A stretch of 64,000 nt of DNA from JAIOSM01 sp023143455 (GCA_030632885.1 DAOVTW010000013.1:4876-68875), one strand, 5' to 3'; shown: positions 52,587 through 61,873, counted from the stretch's first letter. Program-made: numbers and translations. The notes: a model not told the origin generated them from the sequence alone.

Positions 52587-52955
52587 TTAGCTCTTCTTCT
52601 TAACAGCAACTCGTTTAGGACCTTTTCTTGTCCTTGCATTAGTACTGGTTCTCTGCCCACGAACAGGAAGTCCTCGTCTATGGCGTAACCCTCTGTAACA
52701 TCCAAGATCCATTAATCTCTTAATATTCATAGATACTTCAGATCTTAATTCACCTTCAACTTTATACTTACTGTCAATAATCTTTCTGAGTGTATTAACC
52801 TCTTCCTCAGTAAGGTTATGTGCTTGGACAGTAGGATCAATATTGCCTTCTGCCAATATATCCCTGGCACTCTTTCTGCCTATACCAAAAATTGTTGTCA
52901 ATGCAATTTCAGCATGTTTCCCTCTTGGTAAATCAACTCCTGCAATTCTTGCCAA
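52587..52955 (-). CDS. rpsM: 30S ribosomal protein S13
   Basis: 122 residues: MARIAGVDLPRGKHAEIALTTIFGIG, RGLRHRRGLPVRGQRTSTNARTRKGP. Normal length. It contacts S19 and the 23S/tRNA bridge region. Confidence 0.97.
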   Translation of the reverse strand: MARIAGVDLPRGKHAEIALTTIFGIGRKSARDILAEGNIDPTVQAHNLTEEEVNTLRKIIDSKYKVEGELRSEVSMNIKRLMDLGCYRGLRHRRGLPVRGQRTSTNARTRKGPKRVAVKKKS

Positions 52956-52965
52956 TTTTTACCCC

Positions 52966-53079
52966 CTATCCTTGCCTTTGTTTATGGCGTTTATTGATAC
53001 ATATCACTCTTACCACGCCACATCTTTTAACAACTTTGCAATTGCGGCAAATTTTTTTTACAGATGCTCTAACTTTCAT
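52966..53079 (-). CDS. rpmJ: 50S ribosomal protein L36
   Basis: 37 residues read directly from the minus strand, ATG 53079 to TAG 52966: MKVRASVKKICRNCKVVKRC, continuing GVVRVICINKRHKQRQG. The zinc ligands C11, C14, C27 and H32/H33 region are kept (C+ form). It lies between infA and rpsM as usual. Confidence 0.95.
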   Translation of the reverse strand: MKVRASVKKICRNCKVVKRCGVVRVICINKRHKQRQG

Positions 53080-53121
53080 CTAACATTTCTCCTAAACAAA
53101 ACAATTATTCTATAACAATTG

Positions 53122-53340
53122 TTATTTATATCTATATGTTATTCTGCCCTTATCCAAATCATAAGGTGACAGCTCAACTGTTACCTTGTCGCCTGGTAAA
53201 ATCTTAATGAAATGCATCCTCATTTTACCAGAAATATGAGCTGTCATAACATGTTTATTTTCAAGCTCAACTTTAAATGTTGCATTTGGTAATGTTTCAA
53301 GTACTGTGCCTTCTAATTTGATTGGCTCTTCTTTTGGCAT
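53122..53340 (-). CDS. infA: Translation initiation factor IF-1
   Basis: 72 residues, S1-like fold: IKLEGTVLETLPNATFKVEL, HVMTAHISGKMRMHFIKILPGDKVTVELSPYDLDKGRITYR. It binds the 30S A site during initiation. It follows secY directly with no map or adk between. Confidence 0.97.
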   Translation of the reverse strand: MPKEEPIKLEGTVLETLPNATFKVELENKHVMTAHISGKMRMHFIKILPGDKVTVELSPYDLDKGRITYRYK

Positions 53341-53378
53341 AAGTTTTCCCTAAATTTCCTATAGCAATAATATTTTAC

Positions 53379-54680
53379 CTATTTCTTACCTGATCTTCCT
53401 AAAAAGCCATCATAATTACCTGTGATCAGATGCGACTCAATTTGACCTACTGTATCTATTGACACTCCTACAACAATTAGAAGTGCTGTGCCGCCAAAAT
53501 AAAAAGGTATATTGAATTCTGTCATAAGTATTGTAGGCAGGACACACACCGCTGAAACATAAATTGCTCCACCCAGAGTAATTCTACTTAGTACTTTATC
53601 AATATATTCAGCAGTTCTTTTGCCCGGTCGAATCCCAGGAATATAGCCTCCATTTTTTTTCATATTTTCTGCAACGTTATCAGGTTTAAATTGAATAGCA
53701 GTATAAAAAAAACAAAAGAAAATGACAAACCCTACATATATCAAATAATATAAAATTGTTCCCGGGCTCATCAAACTTGAAAAGTCCTTCATTATTGGTA
53801 TATCAACAAATTGTGCCAGCGTAGTTGGAAACATGATAATGGAAGAAGCAAATATAGGTGGAATAACTCCAGCAGTATTGATTTTTAATGGAAGGTGCGA
53901 ACTTTGCCCTCCAAACATCTTCCTGCCTACAACTCTTTTTGCATAATGAACAGGGATTCTTCTTTGGGCCTGCTCCATATATACAATGAATGCTATTACC
54001 GCAACCATTAAAACAGCAAGAATAATTATGCCAAAAACTCCCATCTCACCAGTGGTAACAAGTTGAGCAGTGTTTGCTATGGCTGCAGGCATGCTTGCAA
54101 CAATTCCTGCAAAAATGATCAATGAAATGCCATTTCCTATTCCTCTTTCTGTAATCTGCTCACCTAACCACATTATAAAGGAAGTCCCTGCTGTTAAAGT
54201 AATTATAGTCAATAATCTGAATTCCCAGCCTGGTTCCAGCACAATTGGTGCTCCAGCAGGAGATGTCATACTTTCAAGGCCTACACTAATAGCAAAACCC
54301 TGAATTATACTTAAAAAGACAGTTCCATACCTTGTATATTGAGTTTTCTTTTTTTGACCATGTTCACCTTCTTTTGAAAGCTGCTCAAGATGAGGCACAA
54401 CAACAGTCATAAGCTCTATAATAATTGAAGCACTAATATAAGGCATAATACCAAGAGCAAATATTGAAAAATTTTCCAATGCTCCACCGGAAAACATGTT
54501 AAACATGGAAAAAAGGGTGCCAGATGCACTATCAAAGAAAGATTGCAAAGCTGCTGCATCTATCCCAGGTGTAGGTACATGGACACCAATACGGTAAACA
54601 AACAAAAGTACCAGAGTTATTAAAAGTTTCTTTTTTAACTCTGGAAGTTTAAATATGTTTTGGTAGCTTTGGTCAACCAT
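53379..54680 (-). CDS. secY: Protein translocase subunit SecY
   Basis: 433 residues with ten membrane segments. N-terminal LKKKLLITLVLLFVYRIGVHVPTPGID, plug-region FSGGALENFSIFALGIMPYISASII, and QLSKEGEHGQKK. It forms the SecYEG channel. It closes the spc portion of the operon after rplO. Confidence 0.97.
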   Translation of the reverse strand: MVDQSYQNIFKLPELKKKLLITLVLLFVYRIGVHVPTPGIDAAALQSFFDSASGTLFSMFNMFSGGALENFSIFALGIMPYISASIIIELMTVVVPHLEQLSKEGEHGQKKKTQYTRYGTVFLSIIQGFAISVGLESMTSPAGAPIVLEPGWEFRLLTIITLTAGTSFIMWLGEQITERGIGNGISLIIFAGIVASMPAAIANTAQLVTTGEMGVFGIIILAVLMVAVIAFIVYMEQAQRRIPVHYAKRVVGRKMFGGQSSHLPLKINTAGVIPPIFASSIIMFPTTLAQFVDIPIMKDFSSLMSPGTILYYLIYVGFVIFFCFFYTAIQFKPDNVAENMKKNGGYIPGIRPGKRTAEYIDKVLSRITLGGAIYVSAVCVLPTILMTEFNIPFYFGGTALLIVVGVSIDTVGQIESHLITGNYDGFLGRSGKK

Positions 54681-54729
54681 TTGTAATTAACTGCCTTATC
54701 TATTAATTAAAATTATGTAATAAACCATA

Positions 54730-55170
54730 TTATCCAATTGCCAGGTTTCCACCAGCTGATTCGATTTTTTCTTTTGCAATCTTACTTGCTTTACATTGTT
54801 TTAAAGAAAAAACCTTTTTTACTTCACCATTTCCAAGTATTTTTACTGAATCAAATCTGTTTTTCACAAGTCCTGCATCTTTCAATGCTGCAACATCAAT
54901 AGTTGCACCATCATCAAATCTATCAAGATCAGTAACATTGACAACAGCAACATTTTTTTTGAATATATTTGTAAATCCACGTTTAGGTAAACGTCGGTGA
55001 ATAGGCATTTGTCCGCCTTCAAATCCTGGTCTAACACCACCACCAGATCTTGAATTGTGACCTTTATTTCCCCTGGTTGATGTAGAGCCCATTCCAGAGC
55101 CAGGACCTCGCCCCACTCTTTTCCTGTTTTTCCGGCTTCCTGCTGCAGGTGCCAGTTCGTGAAGTTTCAT
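54730..55170 (-). CDS. rplO: 50S ribosomal protein L15
   Basis: 146 residues: MKLHELAPAAGSRKNRKRVGRGPGSGMGSTSTRGNKGHNSRSG, GFEGGQMPIHRRLPKRGFTN. Normal length; one base after rpmD. Confidence 0.97.
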   Translation of the reverse strand: MKLHELAPAAGSRKNRKRVGRGPGSGMGSTSTRGNKGHNSRSGGGVRPGFEGGQMPIHRRLPKRGFTNIFKKNVAVVNVTDLDRFDDGATIDVAALKDAGLVKNRFDSVKILGNGEVKKVFSLKQCKASKIAKEKIESAGGNLAIG

Positions 55171-55171
55171 T

Positions 55172-55354
55172 TTATATCTCCTCTACTTTAACTAGGTGAG
55201 ACACTTTATTTGCCATCCCAAGAATTGATGGATCAGCTTTATGCTCAATAGTCATATGCATTTTTTTAAGCCCCAGAGACCTCATAATTCTTCTATGTTT
55301 TTCAGGTCGCCCTATTATGCTTCTAATCTGTGTAATTTTTATCTTACCTGACAT
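55172..55354 (-). CDS. rpmD: 50S ribosomal protein L30
   Basis: 60 residues from ATG 55354 (MSGKIKITQIRSIIGRPEKHRRIMRSLGLKK); an ATG two codons earlier is possible. Normal L30, in order between rpsE and rplO. Confidence 0.94.
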   Translation of the reverse strand: MSGKIKITQIRSIIGRPEKHRRIMRSLGLKKMHMTIEHKADPSILGMANKVSHLVKVEEI

Positions 55355-55367
55355 TATCATGTCTCCA

Positions 55368-55868
55368 CTATATTTCTTCAGCTTTAAGACCTCTTCTCAG
55401 AGCAACTGCTTCTTTGGTTTCAAGTGATTGAAGCCCTTGAATTGTTGCCCGAACAATATTTTGAGTATTATGAGTTCCTAAACATTTTGTTAAAATATCT
55501 GTTATCCCTACTGCTTCAAGAACCGCTCGAATTCCACCACCAGCAATTACTCCAGTACCAGGTGATGCAGGTTTTAGCAATACTCTTCCAGCTCCTGCTT
55601 TACCAATAACTTGATAGGGGATAGTACCGTTAAGGATTGATACCTTTTCCATTGAATTTTTAGCTGTGTCCATTCCTTTTCTAATGGCTTCAGGCACTTC
55701 TTTAGCTTTCCCAAGTCCATATCCAACACTGCCTTCACCATCACCAACAACTACAAGTGCACTAAAGCTAAAATTCCTGCCGCCCTTAACAACTTTTGCA
55801 ACACGATTTATCTTTACAACTCTATCGAGTAATTGGTTTTCCTCAATATGCTTATGCTTTCCTGCCAA
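55368..55868 (-). CDS. rpsE: 30S ribosomal protein S5
   Basis: 166 residues: LLDRVVKINRVAKVVKGGRNFSFSALVVVGDGEGSVGYGLGKAKEVPEAIRKG, then LKPASPGTGVIAGGGIRAVLEAVGI. The S5 fidelity region is complete. Confidence 0.97.
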   Translation of the reverse strand: MAGKHKHIEENQLLDRVVKINRVAKVVKGGRNFSFSALVVVGDGEGSVGYGLGKAKEVPEAIRKGMDTAKNSMEKVSILNGTIPYQVIGKAGAGRVLLKPASPGTGVIAGGGIRAVLEAVGITDILTKCLGTHNTQNIVRATIQGLQSLETKEAVALRRGLKAEEI

Positions 55869-55884
55869 GAGTTTTCCTCCTTAA

Positions 55885-56244
55885 TTAGAAATTCAACCCA
55901 GCTTCACGAGCTCCGGTTGATAAAGCCTTTACTCTTCCATGATACAGAAATCCATTTCTGTCAAAAACCACATGTGTGATTCCTTTATCAAGAGCTCTTT
56001 TACCGATCAATTGTCCAATTTCTTTTGCTCTCTCTTTTTTATCACCTTTGGTTTCAAATTCTTTATCCAAGGTTGAAGCGGAAACTAGAGTATTGCCTTT
56101 AACATCGTCTACAATCTGAGCATAAATATGTTTGGTACTTCTAAAAACACTAAGTCTAGGTCTATCTTGACTTCCAAAAATATTTTTCCGAATACGTTTT
56201 TTTCTTTTAAGTCTTGAGACTTGTCGTTCTGATGTTTTTGCCAT
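55885..56244 (-). CDS. rplR: 50S ribosomal protein L18
   Basis: 119 residues: RLKRKKRIRKNIFGSQDRPRLSVFRSTKHIYAQIVDD, VVFDRNGFLYHGRVKALSTGAREAGLNF. Binds 5S rRNA. Normal length. Confidence 0.96.
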   Translation of the reverse strand: MAKTSERQVSRLKRKKRIRKNIFGSQDRPRLSVFRSTKHIYAQIVDDVKGNTLVSASTLDKEFETKGDKKERAKEIGQLIGKRALDKGITHVVFDRNGFLYHGRVKALSTGAREAGLNF

Positions 56245-56264
56245 CTTTTTATCTTCCTAATGCG

Positions 56265-56810
56265 TTATTCACCGCCTGCAGTTTTACCAACTTTTCGGAT
56301 TATTCTCTCGTCCGCATATACAATCCCCTTACCTTTATACGGTTCAGGTGGTCTCAAAGCTCGCAAATTGGCTGCAGTTTGCCCAAGTAATGCTTTATCA
56401 ATTCCTGCTAATATGATTTCAGTGTTTTTATCTACAATAGCTGAAATACCATCTGGCACTACAAAATCTACAGGATTGGAAAATCCAAGATTGAGAACAA
56501 GATTTTTTCCTTTGAGCTCTCCTCGATAACCTATTCCAGAGAGTTTAAGTTTCTTTTCAAATCCATTGGCTACACCTTCAACCATATTTGCTATCAAAGA
56601 TCTAAACAATCCCTGTAGCGCGACCTTTTTTCTATCATTCTCATCTGTTGCTGTAACCTTTATAGCCTCTTTTCCAACCTTGACATCAATAGCAGGATGC
56701 AAATCAAGGTCAAGAGAACCTTTAGGGCCTTCAATTTTTATCTGTTTGTTTTTAACCACAGCTTTAACTTTTTCCAAAAGCTGAATTGGCTTTTTCCCTA
56801 TTCTAGACAT
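56265..56810 (-). CDS. rplF: 50S ribosomal protein L6
   Basis: 181 residues: MSRIGKKPIQLLEKVKAVVKNKQIKIEGPKGSL, LRALRPPEPYKGKGIVYADE, KVGKTAGGE. Normal length and order. Confidence 0.97.
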   Translation of the reverse strand: MSRIGKKPIQLLEKVKAVVKNKQIKIEGPKGSLDLDLHPAIDVKVGKEAIKVTATDENDRKKVALQGLFRSLIANMVEGVANGFEKKLKLSGIGYRGELKGKNLVLNLGFSNPVDFVVPDGISAIVDKNTEIILAGIDKALLGQTAANLRALRPPEPYKGKGIVYADERIIRKVGKTAGGE

Positions 56811-56838
56811 ATTATATTACTCCTGATACACCACCTGA

Positions 56839-57237
56839 TTACCAAACATTACAAAGGATTTCACCGCCCATGTTTGCTTCTCTTGCCTGTTTATCTGTGA
56901 CTAGACCTTTTGATGTTGAAACAATAGATATTCCAAGCCCATTTAAAACCGGTTTAATCATTTTCGATTTTTTGTAAACTCTACAGCTTGGCTTACTCAC
57001 ACGATCAATCCCAAAAATTGAATGCCGTCTGTCAGGCATATATTTGAGATATACCCGAAGCATACCCTGTAAATTATCATCAAGGAATTTATAGTCCTTA
57101 ATGTATCCCTGGTCTTTCAGCACCCGCGCCACTTCAATTTTTATTTTTGACCCGGGGATATCCACTTTAGCAAGCTCTGCTTTTCCACCATTCCTAATCC
57201 GTGTCAGCATGTCTGCAATTGGATCACTCATTGCCAT
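56839..57237 (-). CDS. rpsH: 30S ribosomal protein S8
   Basis: 132 residues: DPIADMLTRIRNGGKAELAKVDIPGSKIKIEVARVLKDQGY, GLGISIVSTSKGLVTDKQAREANMGGEILCNVW. S8 is the known spc operon repressor in E. coli; whether that holds here is not visible. Confidence 0.97.
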   Translation of the reverse strand: MAMSDPIADMLTRIRNGGKAELAKVDIPGSKIKIEVARVLKDQGYIKDYKFLDDNLQGMLRVYLKYMPDRRHSIFGIDRVSKPSCRVYKKSKMIKPVLNGLGISIVSTSKGLVTDKQAREANMGGEILCNVW

Positions 57238-57294
57238 ATTGTCATTCTCCTTAACTATTTCATTTGAAATAATTATAAATATTTAACTTAAGCC

Positions 57295-57480
57295 TTACCA
57301 GCTTGATTTTGTCACGCCTGGAAGCTTTCCAGCTGATGCCAGTGTTCGAAAACAAATTCTGCACATTCCAAACTTTCTCAAAAATGCTCTTGGTCTACCA
57401 CAAAAAGGACATCTATTATATCCTCGAACTTTAAATTTCGGTTTTCTTTCTGCTTTTACGATAAGAGACGTTCTAGCCAA
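57295..57480 (-). CDS. rpsN: 30S ribosomal protein S14, zinc-binding (type Z)
   Basis: 61 residues with two CxxC motifs (CPFCGRPRAFLRKFGMCRIC), the short zinc-binding S14. In order between rplE and rpsH. Confidence 0.96.
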   Translation of the reverse strand: MARTSLIVKAERKPKFKVRGYNRCPFCGRPRAFLRKFGMCRICFRTLASAGKLPGVTKSSW

Positions 57481-57501
57481 GGTACTACCTCCTTGTAAAT
57501 A

Positions 57502-58041
57502 TTAATTCCTAAAAGGCATACCTAATGCTTTTAGTAATTCCTTACCTTCTTCATCAGTTTGAGCTGTTGTAACTATTGTCACATTCAACCCTCTAATACT
57601 CTCCACTTTGTCATAATCAATTTCCGGAAAAATAATATGCTCTGTAATACCTAAGCTGTAATTGCCCCGTCCATCGAAAGCTTTTCCTGATATACCTTTA
57701 AAATCTCTGACACGCGGTAGGGCTACATTAACAATTCGACTAAAAAAATCATATAGCTTTTTCTGGCGTAATGTAACCATACATCCTATTGGCATTCCTT
57801 CACGCAATTTAAAAGCAGCTATTGGTTTTTTAGCCCTTGTAATAACAGCTTTTTGACCTGCAATCATTGTAAGATCAGCTGCAGCAAAATCAACTATTTT
57901 TGGATTAATTGAGCCTTCTCCCAATCCCATGTTCAGTACTATTTTATCAAGCTTTGGAACCTGCATAATACTTTTGTATTTAAAGGTCTCCATTAACTCA
58001 GGAACTACTTCATTTTTATATTTATCTATTATAGCTGCCAT
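57502..58041 (-). CDS. rplE: 50S ribosomal protein L5
   Basis: 179 residues: MQVPKLDKIVLNMGLGEGSIN, GQKAVITRAKKPIAAFKLREGMPIGCMVTLR, FDGRGNYSLGITEHIIFPEIDYDK. Binds 5S rRNA. Normal length. Confidence 0.97.
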   Translation of the reverse strand: MAAIIDKYKNEVVPELMETFKYKSIMQVPKLDKIVLNMGLGEGSINPKIVDFAAADLTMIAGQKAVITRAKKPIAAFKLREGMPIGCMVTLRQKKLYDFFSRIVNVALPRVRDFKGISGKAFDGRGNYSLGITEHIIFPEIDYDKVESIRGLNVTIVTTAQTDEEGKELLKALGMPFRN

Positions 58042-58063
58042 TTAGTTTCCCCGCTTTCAATTC

Positions 58064-58393
58064 TTAAGAATCGATTTGTTCATTACACTTTTTGCAAATT
58101 CTTACTCTTTTTCCATTGTCAAGTTCTTTAATACCAACACGTGTTGGTTTTACGCAGCTATTACACATTAGCATCATGTTTGATATTTCAAGTGGCATTG
58201 ACTTTTCAACAATTCCACCTTTCGGATTTCCTTGAGTAGGCTTTGAATGAACTTTAACAACATTAATATTCTCTACTACAACTCGGTTTAATTTTTTTAT
58301 TACTTTTATAACCTTACTGATTTTGCCTTTATCCTTACCAGTAAGAATTTTTACTTTATCGTCTTTTTTAATTCTAATTTTCATATTTCCCAT
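58064..58393 (-). CDS. rplX: 50S ribosomal protein L24
   Basis: 109 residues from ATG 58393 (MGNMKIRIKKDDKVKILTGKDKGK), which has AGGAG nine bases before; ATG 58384 is the alternative, and the longer frame from 58414 overlaps that ribosome-binding site. KOW domain; two CxxC motifs near the end (CNSC, CKKC). Confidence 0.94.
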   Translation of the reverse strand: MGNMKIRIKKDDKVKILTGKDKGKISKVIKVIKKLNRVVVENINVVKVHSKPTQGNPKGGIVEKSMPLEISNMMLMCNSCVKPTRVGIKELDNGKRVRICKKCNEQIDS

Positions 58394-58423
58394 TAGAAAT
58401 TTTCTCCTAACCAACTGGACCCT

Positions 58424-58792
58424 TTATATAACATCCGGGGCAAGTGATATAATTTTCATAAACTTTTTATTCCGAAGTTCTCGTGCAACCGGTCCGAAGA
58501 TTCGTGTTCCAATGGGCTCATTGTTTTTTTCAATAATTACTGCTGAATTATCATCAAATCGAACAGTTGAACCGTCAGGTCGTTGAATTTCTTTTTTTGT
58601 TCTCACTATTACCGCCTGAACAACTTCGCCTTTTTTTACCTTTGCATCAGGGATAGTTTCTTTAACTGATACAGTGATAATATCTCCGACACTTGCAAAT
58701 CGTCTTTTTGAACCGCCCAACACCTTAATGCAAAGTACTTCTTTTGCTCCGGAGTTGTCAGCTACTGTGAGTCTGGTTTCACTTTGAATCAT
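58424..58792 (-). CDS. rplN: 50S ribosomal protein L14
   Basis: 122 residues: MIQSETRLTVADNSGAKEVLCIKVLGGS, FDDNSAVIIEKNNEPIGTRIFGPVARELR. Normal length. Confidence 0.97.
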   Translation of the reverse strand: MIQSETRLTVADNSGAKEVLCIKVLGGSKRRFASVGDIITVSVKETIPDAKVKKGEVVQAVIVRTKKEIQRPDGSTVRFDDNSAVIIEKNNEPIGTRIFGPVARELRNKKFMKIISLAPDVI

Positions 58793-58808
58793 TTATGGCT
58801 CCCTTTGC

Positions 58809-59066
58809 TTAAACAGCCTTTCTTACAATTTCTTTTACACGAAAATATTTATTTTTGCTCAAGGGTCTTGTTTCAATGATTTTCACTTGATCACCAAGGT
58901 TACATTCATTTTTTTCATCATGAGCTAAGTATTTTTTTTCACGTTTAATAAATTTCTTATAGACACTATGTTTAACAAATCTTTCTACTCGGACAACAAC
59001 AGATTTATCCATTTTATCCGAGACCACCTGACCATTTAATTCTTTTTTATTTTGTTTTTCTTTCAT
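58809..59066 (-). CDS. rpsQ: 30S ribosomal protein S17
   Basis: 85 residues: LNGQVVSDKMDKSVVVRVERFVKHSVYKKFIKREKKYLAHDE, GDQVKIIETRPLSKNKYFRV. Normal length. Confidence 0.96.
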   Translation of the reverse strand: MKEKQNKKELNGQVVSDKMDKSVVVRVERFVKHSVYKKFIKREKKYLAHDEKNECNLGDQVKIIETRPLSKNKYFRVKEIVRKAV

Positions 59067-59084
59067 AGCAAAATCTTTTCAATA

Positions 59085-59282
59085 TTATCTTAAATTAATA
59101 TTTTTCTCTCTTGCAATGGTCATAACTCTTGCAATATCTTTCCTAATATTCGGCAATGCAACCGTATTCCCAAGCTGTCCTGATTTATGCTGGAAACGCA
59201 TATTAAAATATTCTTTTTTTAAATCGATGAGTTGTGTTTTAATCTCCTCAGCGCTTTTTTCTCTAAGTTCTTTTACTTTCAT
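59085..59282 (-). CDS. rpmC: 50S ribosomal protein L29
   Basis: 65 residues from ATG 59282 (MKVKELREKSAEEIKTQL), with GAGGAG before it. The longer frame starting in rplP is not typical. It contains FNMRFQHKSGQLGN. Confidence 0.95.
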   Translation of the reverse strand: MKVKELREKSAEEIKTQLIDLKKEYFNMRFQHKSGQLGNTVALPNIRKDIARVMTIAREKNINLR

Positions 59283-59286
59283 ATTA

Positions 59287-59694
59287 CTATCTCCTCTCCA
59301 CAAAACGAGTTTTTACGGAAAGTTTACTTGCTGCGAGTTTCAATGCTTCCTGTGCAACTTCTTTTGACACACCTTCCATCTCATAAATTATCTTCCCAGG
59401 TCTAACGACAGCAACCCACGCATCAGTATCACCCTTACCTTTTCCCATTCTCACTTCTGCAGGTTTTTTAGTGATTGGCTTATCCGGGAATATTCTAATC
59501 CATGACCTTCCAGCTCTTTTTACTTTTCTTGTCAGTGCGATTCTGGCAGCCTCAAGCTGTCTGGCATTTACATATCCACATTCAATCGATTGTAATCCAA
59601 AATCTCCGAAACTGAGGGTCACCCCCCTGGTTGGTTTACCTTTCATTCTTCCGCGCATTTGTTTGCGGAATTTTACATTTTTTGGACTAAGCAT
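59287..59694 (-). CDS. rplP: 50S ribosomal protein L16
   Basis: 135 residues: MLSPKNVKFRKQMRGRMKGKPTRG, ALTRKVKRAGRSWIRIFPDKPITKKPAEVRMGKGKG. Normal length. Confidence 0.97.
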   Translation of the reverse strand: MLSPKNVKFRKQMRGRMKGKPTRGVTLSFGDFGLQSIECGYVNARQLEAARIALTRKVKRAGRSWIRIFPDKPITKKPAEVRMGKGKGDTDAWVAVVRPGKIIYEMEGVSKEVAQEALKLAASKLSVKTRFVERR

Positions 59695-59731
59695 TTACTT
59701 AAATTCTCCTAATCAACTGGGATTAACACTC

Positions 59732-60376
59732 TTAAGTGCTTTTTATGTCTGAATTAATGATTTCACCTTTAAAAATGAAAACCTTAATACCAATTAATCC
59801 ATATGTTGTTTTTGCTTCAATAAAACCATAATCAATATCTGCCCGTAGTGTATGAAGAGGAATTCTTCCTTCTTTATACCATTCAGTTCTTGCCATTTCA
59901 GCTCCGCCAAGTCTTCCGGAACAAATAATTTTTATCCCTTTAGCTCCAAAACGCATGGCAGTGGTTACACTTCTTTTCATGGCTCTTCGAAATGCAATTC
60001 TTCTTTCTAACTGCAAAGAAATATTTTCTGCAACTAATTGAGCATCTGTCTCAGCTCTACGGACCTCTTTAATATCAACCAGTACATCAGAAGATAACAT
60101 CTTTTCCAAATCATTTTTCAAAAGAGCTATCTCAGATCCTTTTTTACCAATAATTATTCCTGGTCTGGAAGCAAAGACTCTTATTCTGGTTTGTTTAGCA
60201 AAACGTTCGATTTCTATTTTTGAAATACCAGCATGATATAATTTCTTTTTCAAAAACTTTCTGACTTTGAAATCTTCAAATACGTATTTTGCATAATCTT
60301 TATCTGCATACCATTTGGAATCCCATGTCTTTATAATTCCTAACCTTAATCCAATTGGATTTACTTTCTGACCCAA
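59732..60376 (-). CDS. rpsC: 30S ribosomal protein S3
   Basis: 214 residues: MGQKVNPIGLRLGIIKTWDSKWYADKDYAKY, KH domain SRPGIIIGKKGSEIALLKNDL, GAKGIKIICSGRLGGAEMARTEWYKEGRIPLHTLRADIDYG. Normal length. Confidence 0.97.
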   Translation of the reverse strand: MGQKVNPIGLRLGIIKTWDSKWYADKDYAKYVFEDFKVRKFLKKKLYHAGISKIEIERFAKQTRIRVFASRPGIIIGKKGSEIALLKNDLEKMLSSDVLVDIKEVRRAETDAQLVAENISLQLERRIAFRRAMKRSVTTAMRFGAKGIKIICSGRLGGAEMARTEWYKEGRIPLHTLRADIDYGFIEAKTTYGLIGIKVFIFKGEIINSDIKST

Positions 60377-60401
60377 GCCTGCTCCTCCTTATTTCAACTG
60401 G

Positions 60402-60728
60402 TTATTCTACTATTACAGTTAGATGACTAGTTCTTTTCAAGATTCGGGTTGCCCGTCCTCTTGCCCTTGGTCTAAACCTTTTCATAGTCGGACCATGATC
60501 AACAATAATATTCTTTACAATCAAGTCATCGATATCAAGTTCATTGTTATGTTCAGCATTTGCCACTGCAGATTTCAATGTTTTACCTATAATTCCGGCT
60601 GCTTTTACAGGCATAAACTTTAATAAATTTAATGCTGTCTCTACATTTTTACCCTTTACCCTTTCAATGGGCAGTCTCAACTTAAAGGGAGAAATTCTTA
60701 CAAATTTTGTTTTTGCTATAATTTCCAT
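60402..60728 (-). CDS. rplV: 50S ribosomal protein L22
   Basis: 108 residues: KFVRISPFKLRLPIERVKGKNVETALNLLKFMPVKAAGIIGK, GPTMKRFRPRARGRATRILKRTSHLTVIV. The exit-tunnel loop is present. Confidence 0.97.
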   Translation of the reverse strand: MEIIAKTKFVRISPFKLRLPIERVKGKNVETALNLLKFMPVKAAGIIGKTLKSAVANAEHNNELDIDDLIVKNIIVDHGPTMKRFRPRARGRATRILKRTSHLTVIVE

Positions 60729-60743
60729 TTATATATCCTTAAA

Positions 60744-61019
60744 CTACATCCGTGTTTTTTTACTTCCAGCATGACCATAAAAAGTTCTTGTTGGGGAAAA
60801 CTCACCAAGTTTATGACCAACCATATTCTCAGACACATATACCGGAATAAATTTTTTCCCATTATGGACAGCTAAAGTAAGCCCAACCATCTCTGGAAAA
60901 ATTGTAGATCTCCTTGACCAGGTTTTAATCACTGAATGACTCTTTAATTCAACTGCTTTTAAAACTTTCTTTAAAAGTTCCTGAGCAATATATGGACCTT
61001 TTTTTAATGATCTTGGCAT
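60744..61019 (-). CDS. rpsS: 30S ribosomal protein S19
   Basis: 91 residues: MPRSLKKGPYIAQELLKKV, SVIKTWSRRSTIFPEMVGLTLAVHNGKKFIPVYVSENMVGHKLGEFSPTRTFYGH. Normal length. Confidence 0.97.
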   Translation of the reverse strand: MPRSLKKGPYIAQELLKKVLKAVELKSHSVIKTWSRRSTIFPEMVGLTLAVHNGKKFIPVYVSENMVGHKLGEFSPTRTFYGHAGSKKTRM

Positions 61020-61030
61020 ATCAAATCACC

Positions 61031-61861
61031 TTATTTCCTTTTTGATCTTCTCTTAACAATAAATTTATCTGTCAGCTTATTATTCCTTGTCCGATAGCCT
61101 TTTGTTGGAACCCCCCAAGGAGTACAAGGGTGCCTTCCACCAGCGGATCTTCCTTCTCCACCACCCATAGGGTGATCTACTGGGTTCATTGCAACACCTC
61201 TTGATTTTGGACGTCTACCAAGCCATCTGGCCCGACCAGCTTTTCCTATCTTTATATCACCATGTTTTTCGTTTCCAACTCTTCCAATAGTAGCCTTACA
61301 TTTCAAATTAACTATTCTGACTTCATTTGAAGGAAGTTGAATCTGTGCATAGTTGCCTTCTTTGGCCATCAATCTGGCATAGCCACCGGCACTTCTCACA
61401 ATCTGACCACCCTTGTGTTGTTTGAGTTCAATATTATGAATTCTGGTACCAGTTGGAATATTTTCAAGAGGTAGACAATTACCAGGTTTTATATCTGCAT
61501 CTGGCCCAGTTTCTATCTCATCCCCAACTTTTATATCTTTTGGCGCAATAATATATCTCTTTTCACCATCTTTATATACTAACCGAGCAATCCGTGCACT
61601 TCTGTTTGGATCATACTCGATAGTAACAACCTTAGCAGGGATACCATCTTTATCCCTTTTAAAGTCAATGATTCTATAAAGTCTTTTTACTCCACCGCCT
61701 TTTCGTTTACTTGTAATTCTACCATTTGAATTGCGACCGCCTTTTCTGTTTAATTTCTTAAGCAGACTTCTTTCTGGTTTTGTTTCCGTAATTTCATCAA
61801 AGGAAAGATATACCTGAGCTCTTCTTCCTGGTGATGTGGGTTTTGTCCTTATAATTGACAT
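61031..61861 (-). CDS. rplB: 50S ribosomal protein L2
   Basis: 276 residues: KLNRKGGRNSNGRITSKRKGGGVKRLYRIIDF, GNCLPLENIPTGTRIHNIELKQHKGGQIVRSAGGYA, RGVAMNPVDHPMGGGEGRSAGGRHPCTPWG. Normal length. Confidence 0.98.
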   Translation of the reverse strand: MSIIRTKPTSPGRRAQVYLSFDEITETKPERSLLKKLNRKGGRNSNGRITSKRKGGGVKRLYRIIDFKRDKDGIPAKVVTIEYDPNRSARIARLVYKDGEKRYIIAPKDIKVGDEIETGPDADIKPGNCLPLENIPTGTRIHNIELKQHKGGQIVRSAGGYARLMAKEGNYAQIQLPSNEVRIVNLKCKATIGRVGNEKHGDIKIGKAGRARWLGRRPKSRGVAMNPVDHPMGGGEGRSAGGRHPCTPWGVPTKGYRTRNNKLTDKFIVKRRSKRK

Positions 61862-61873
61862 ATATATACCTCT

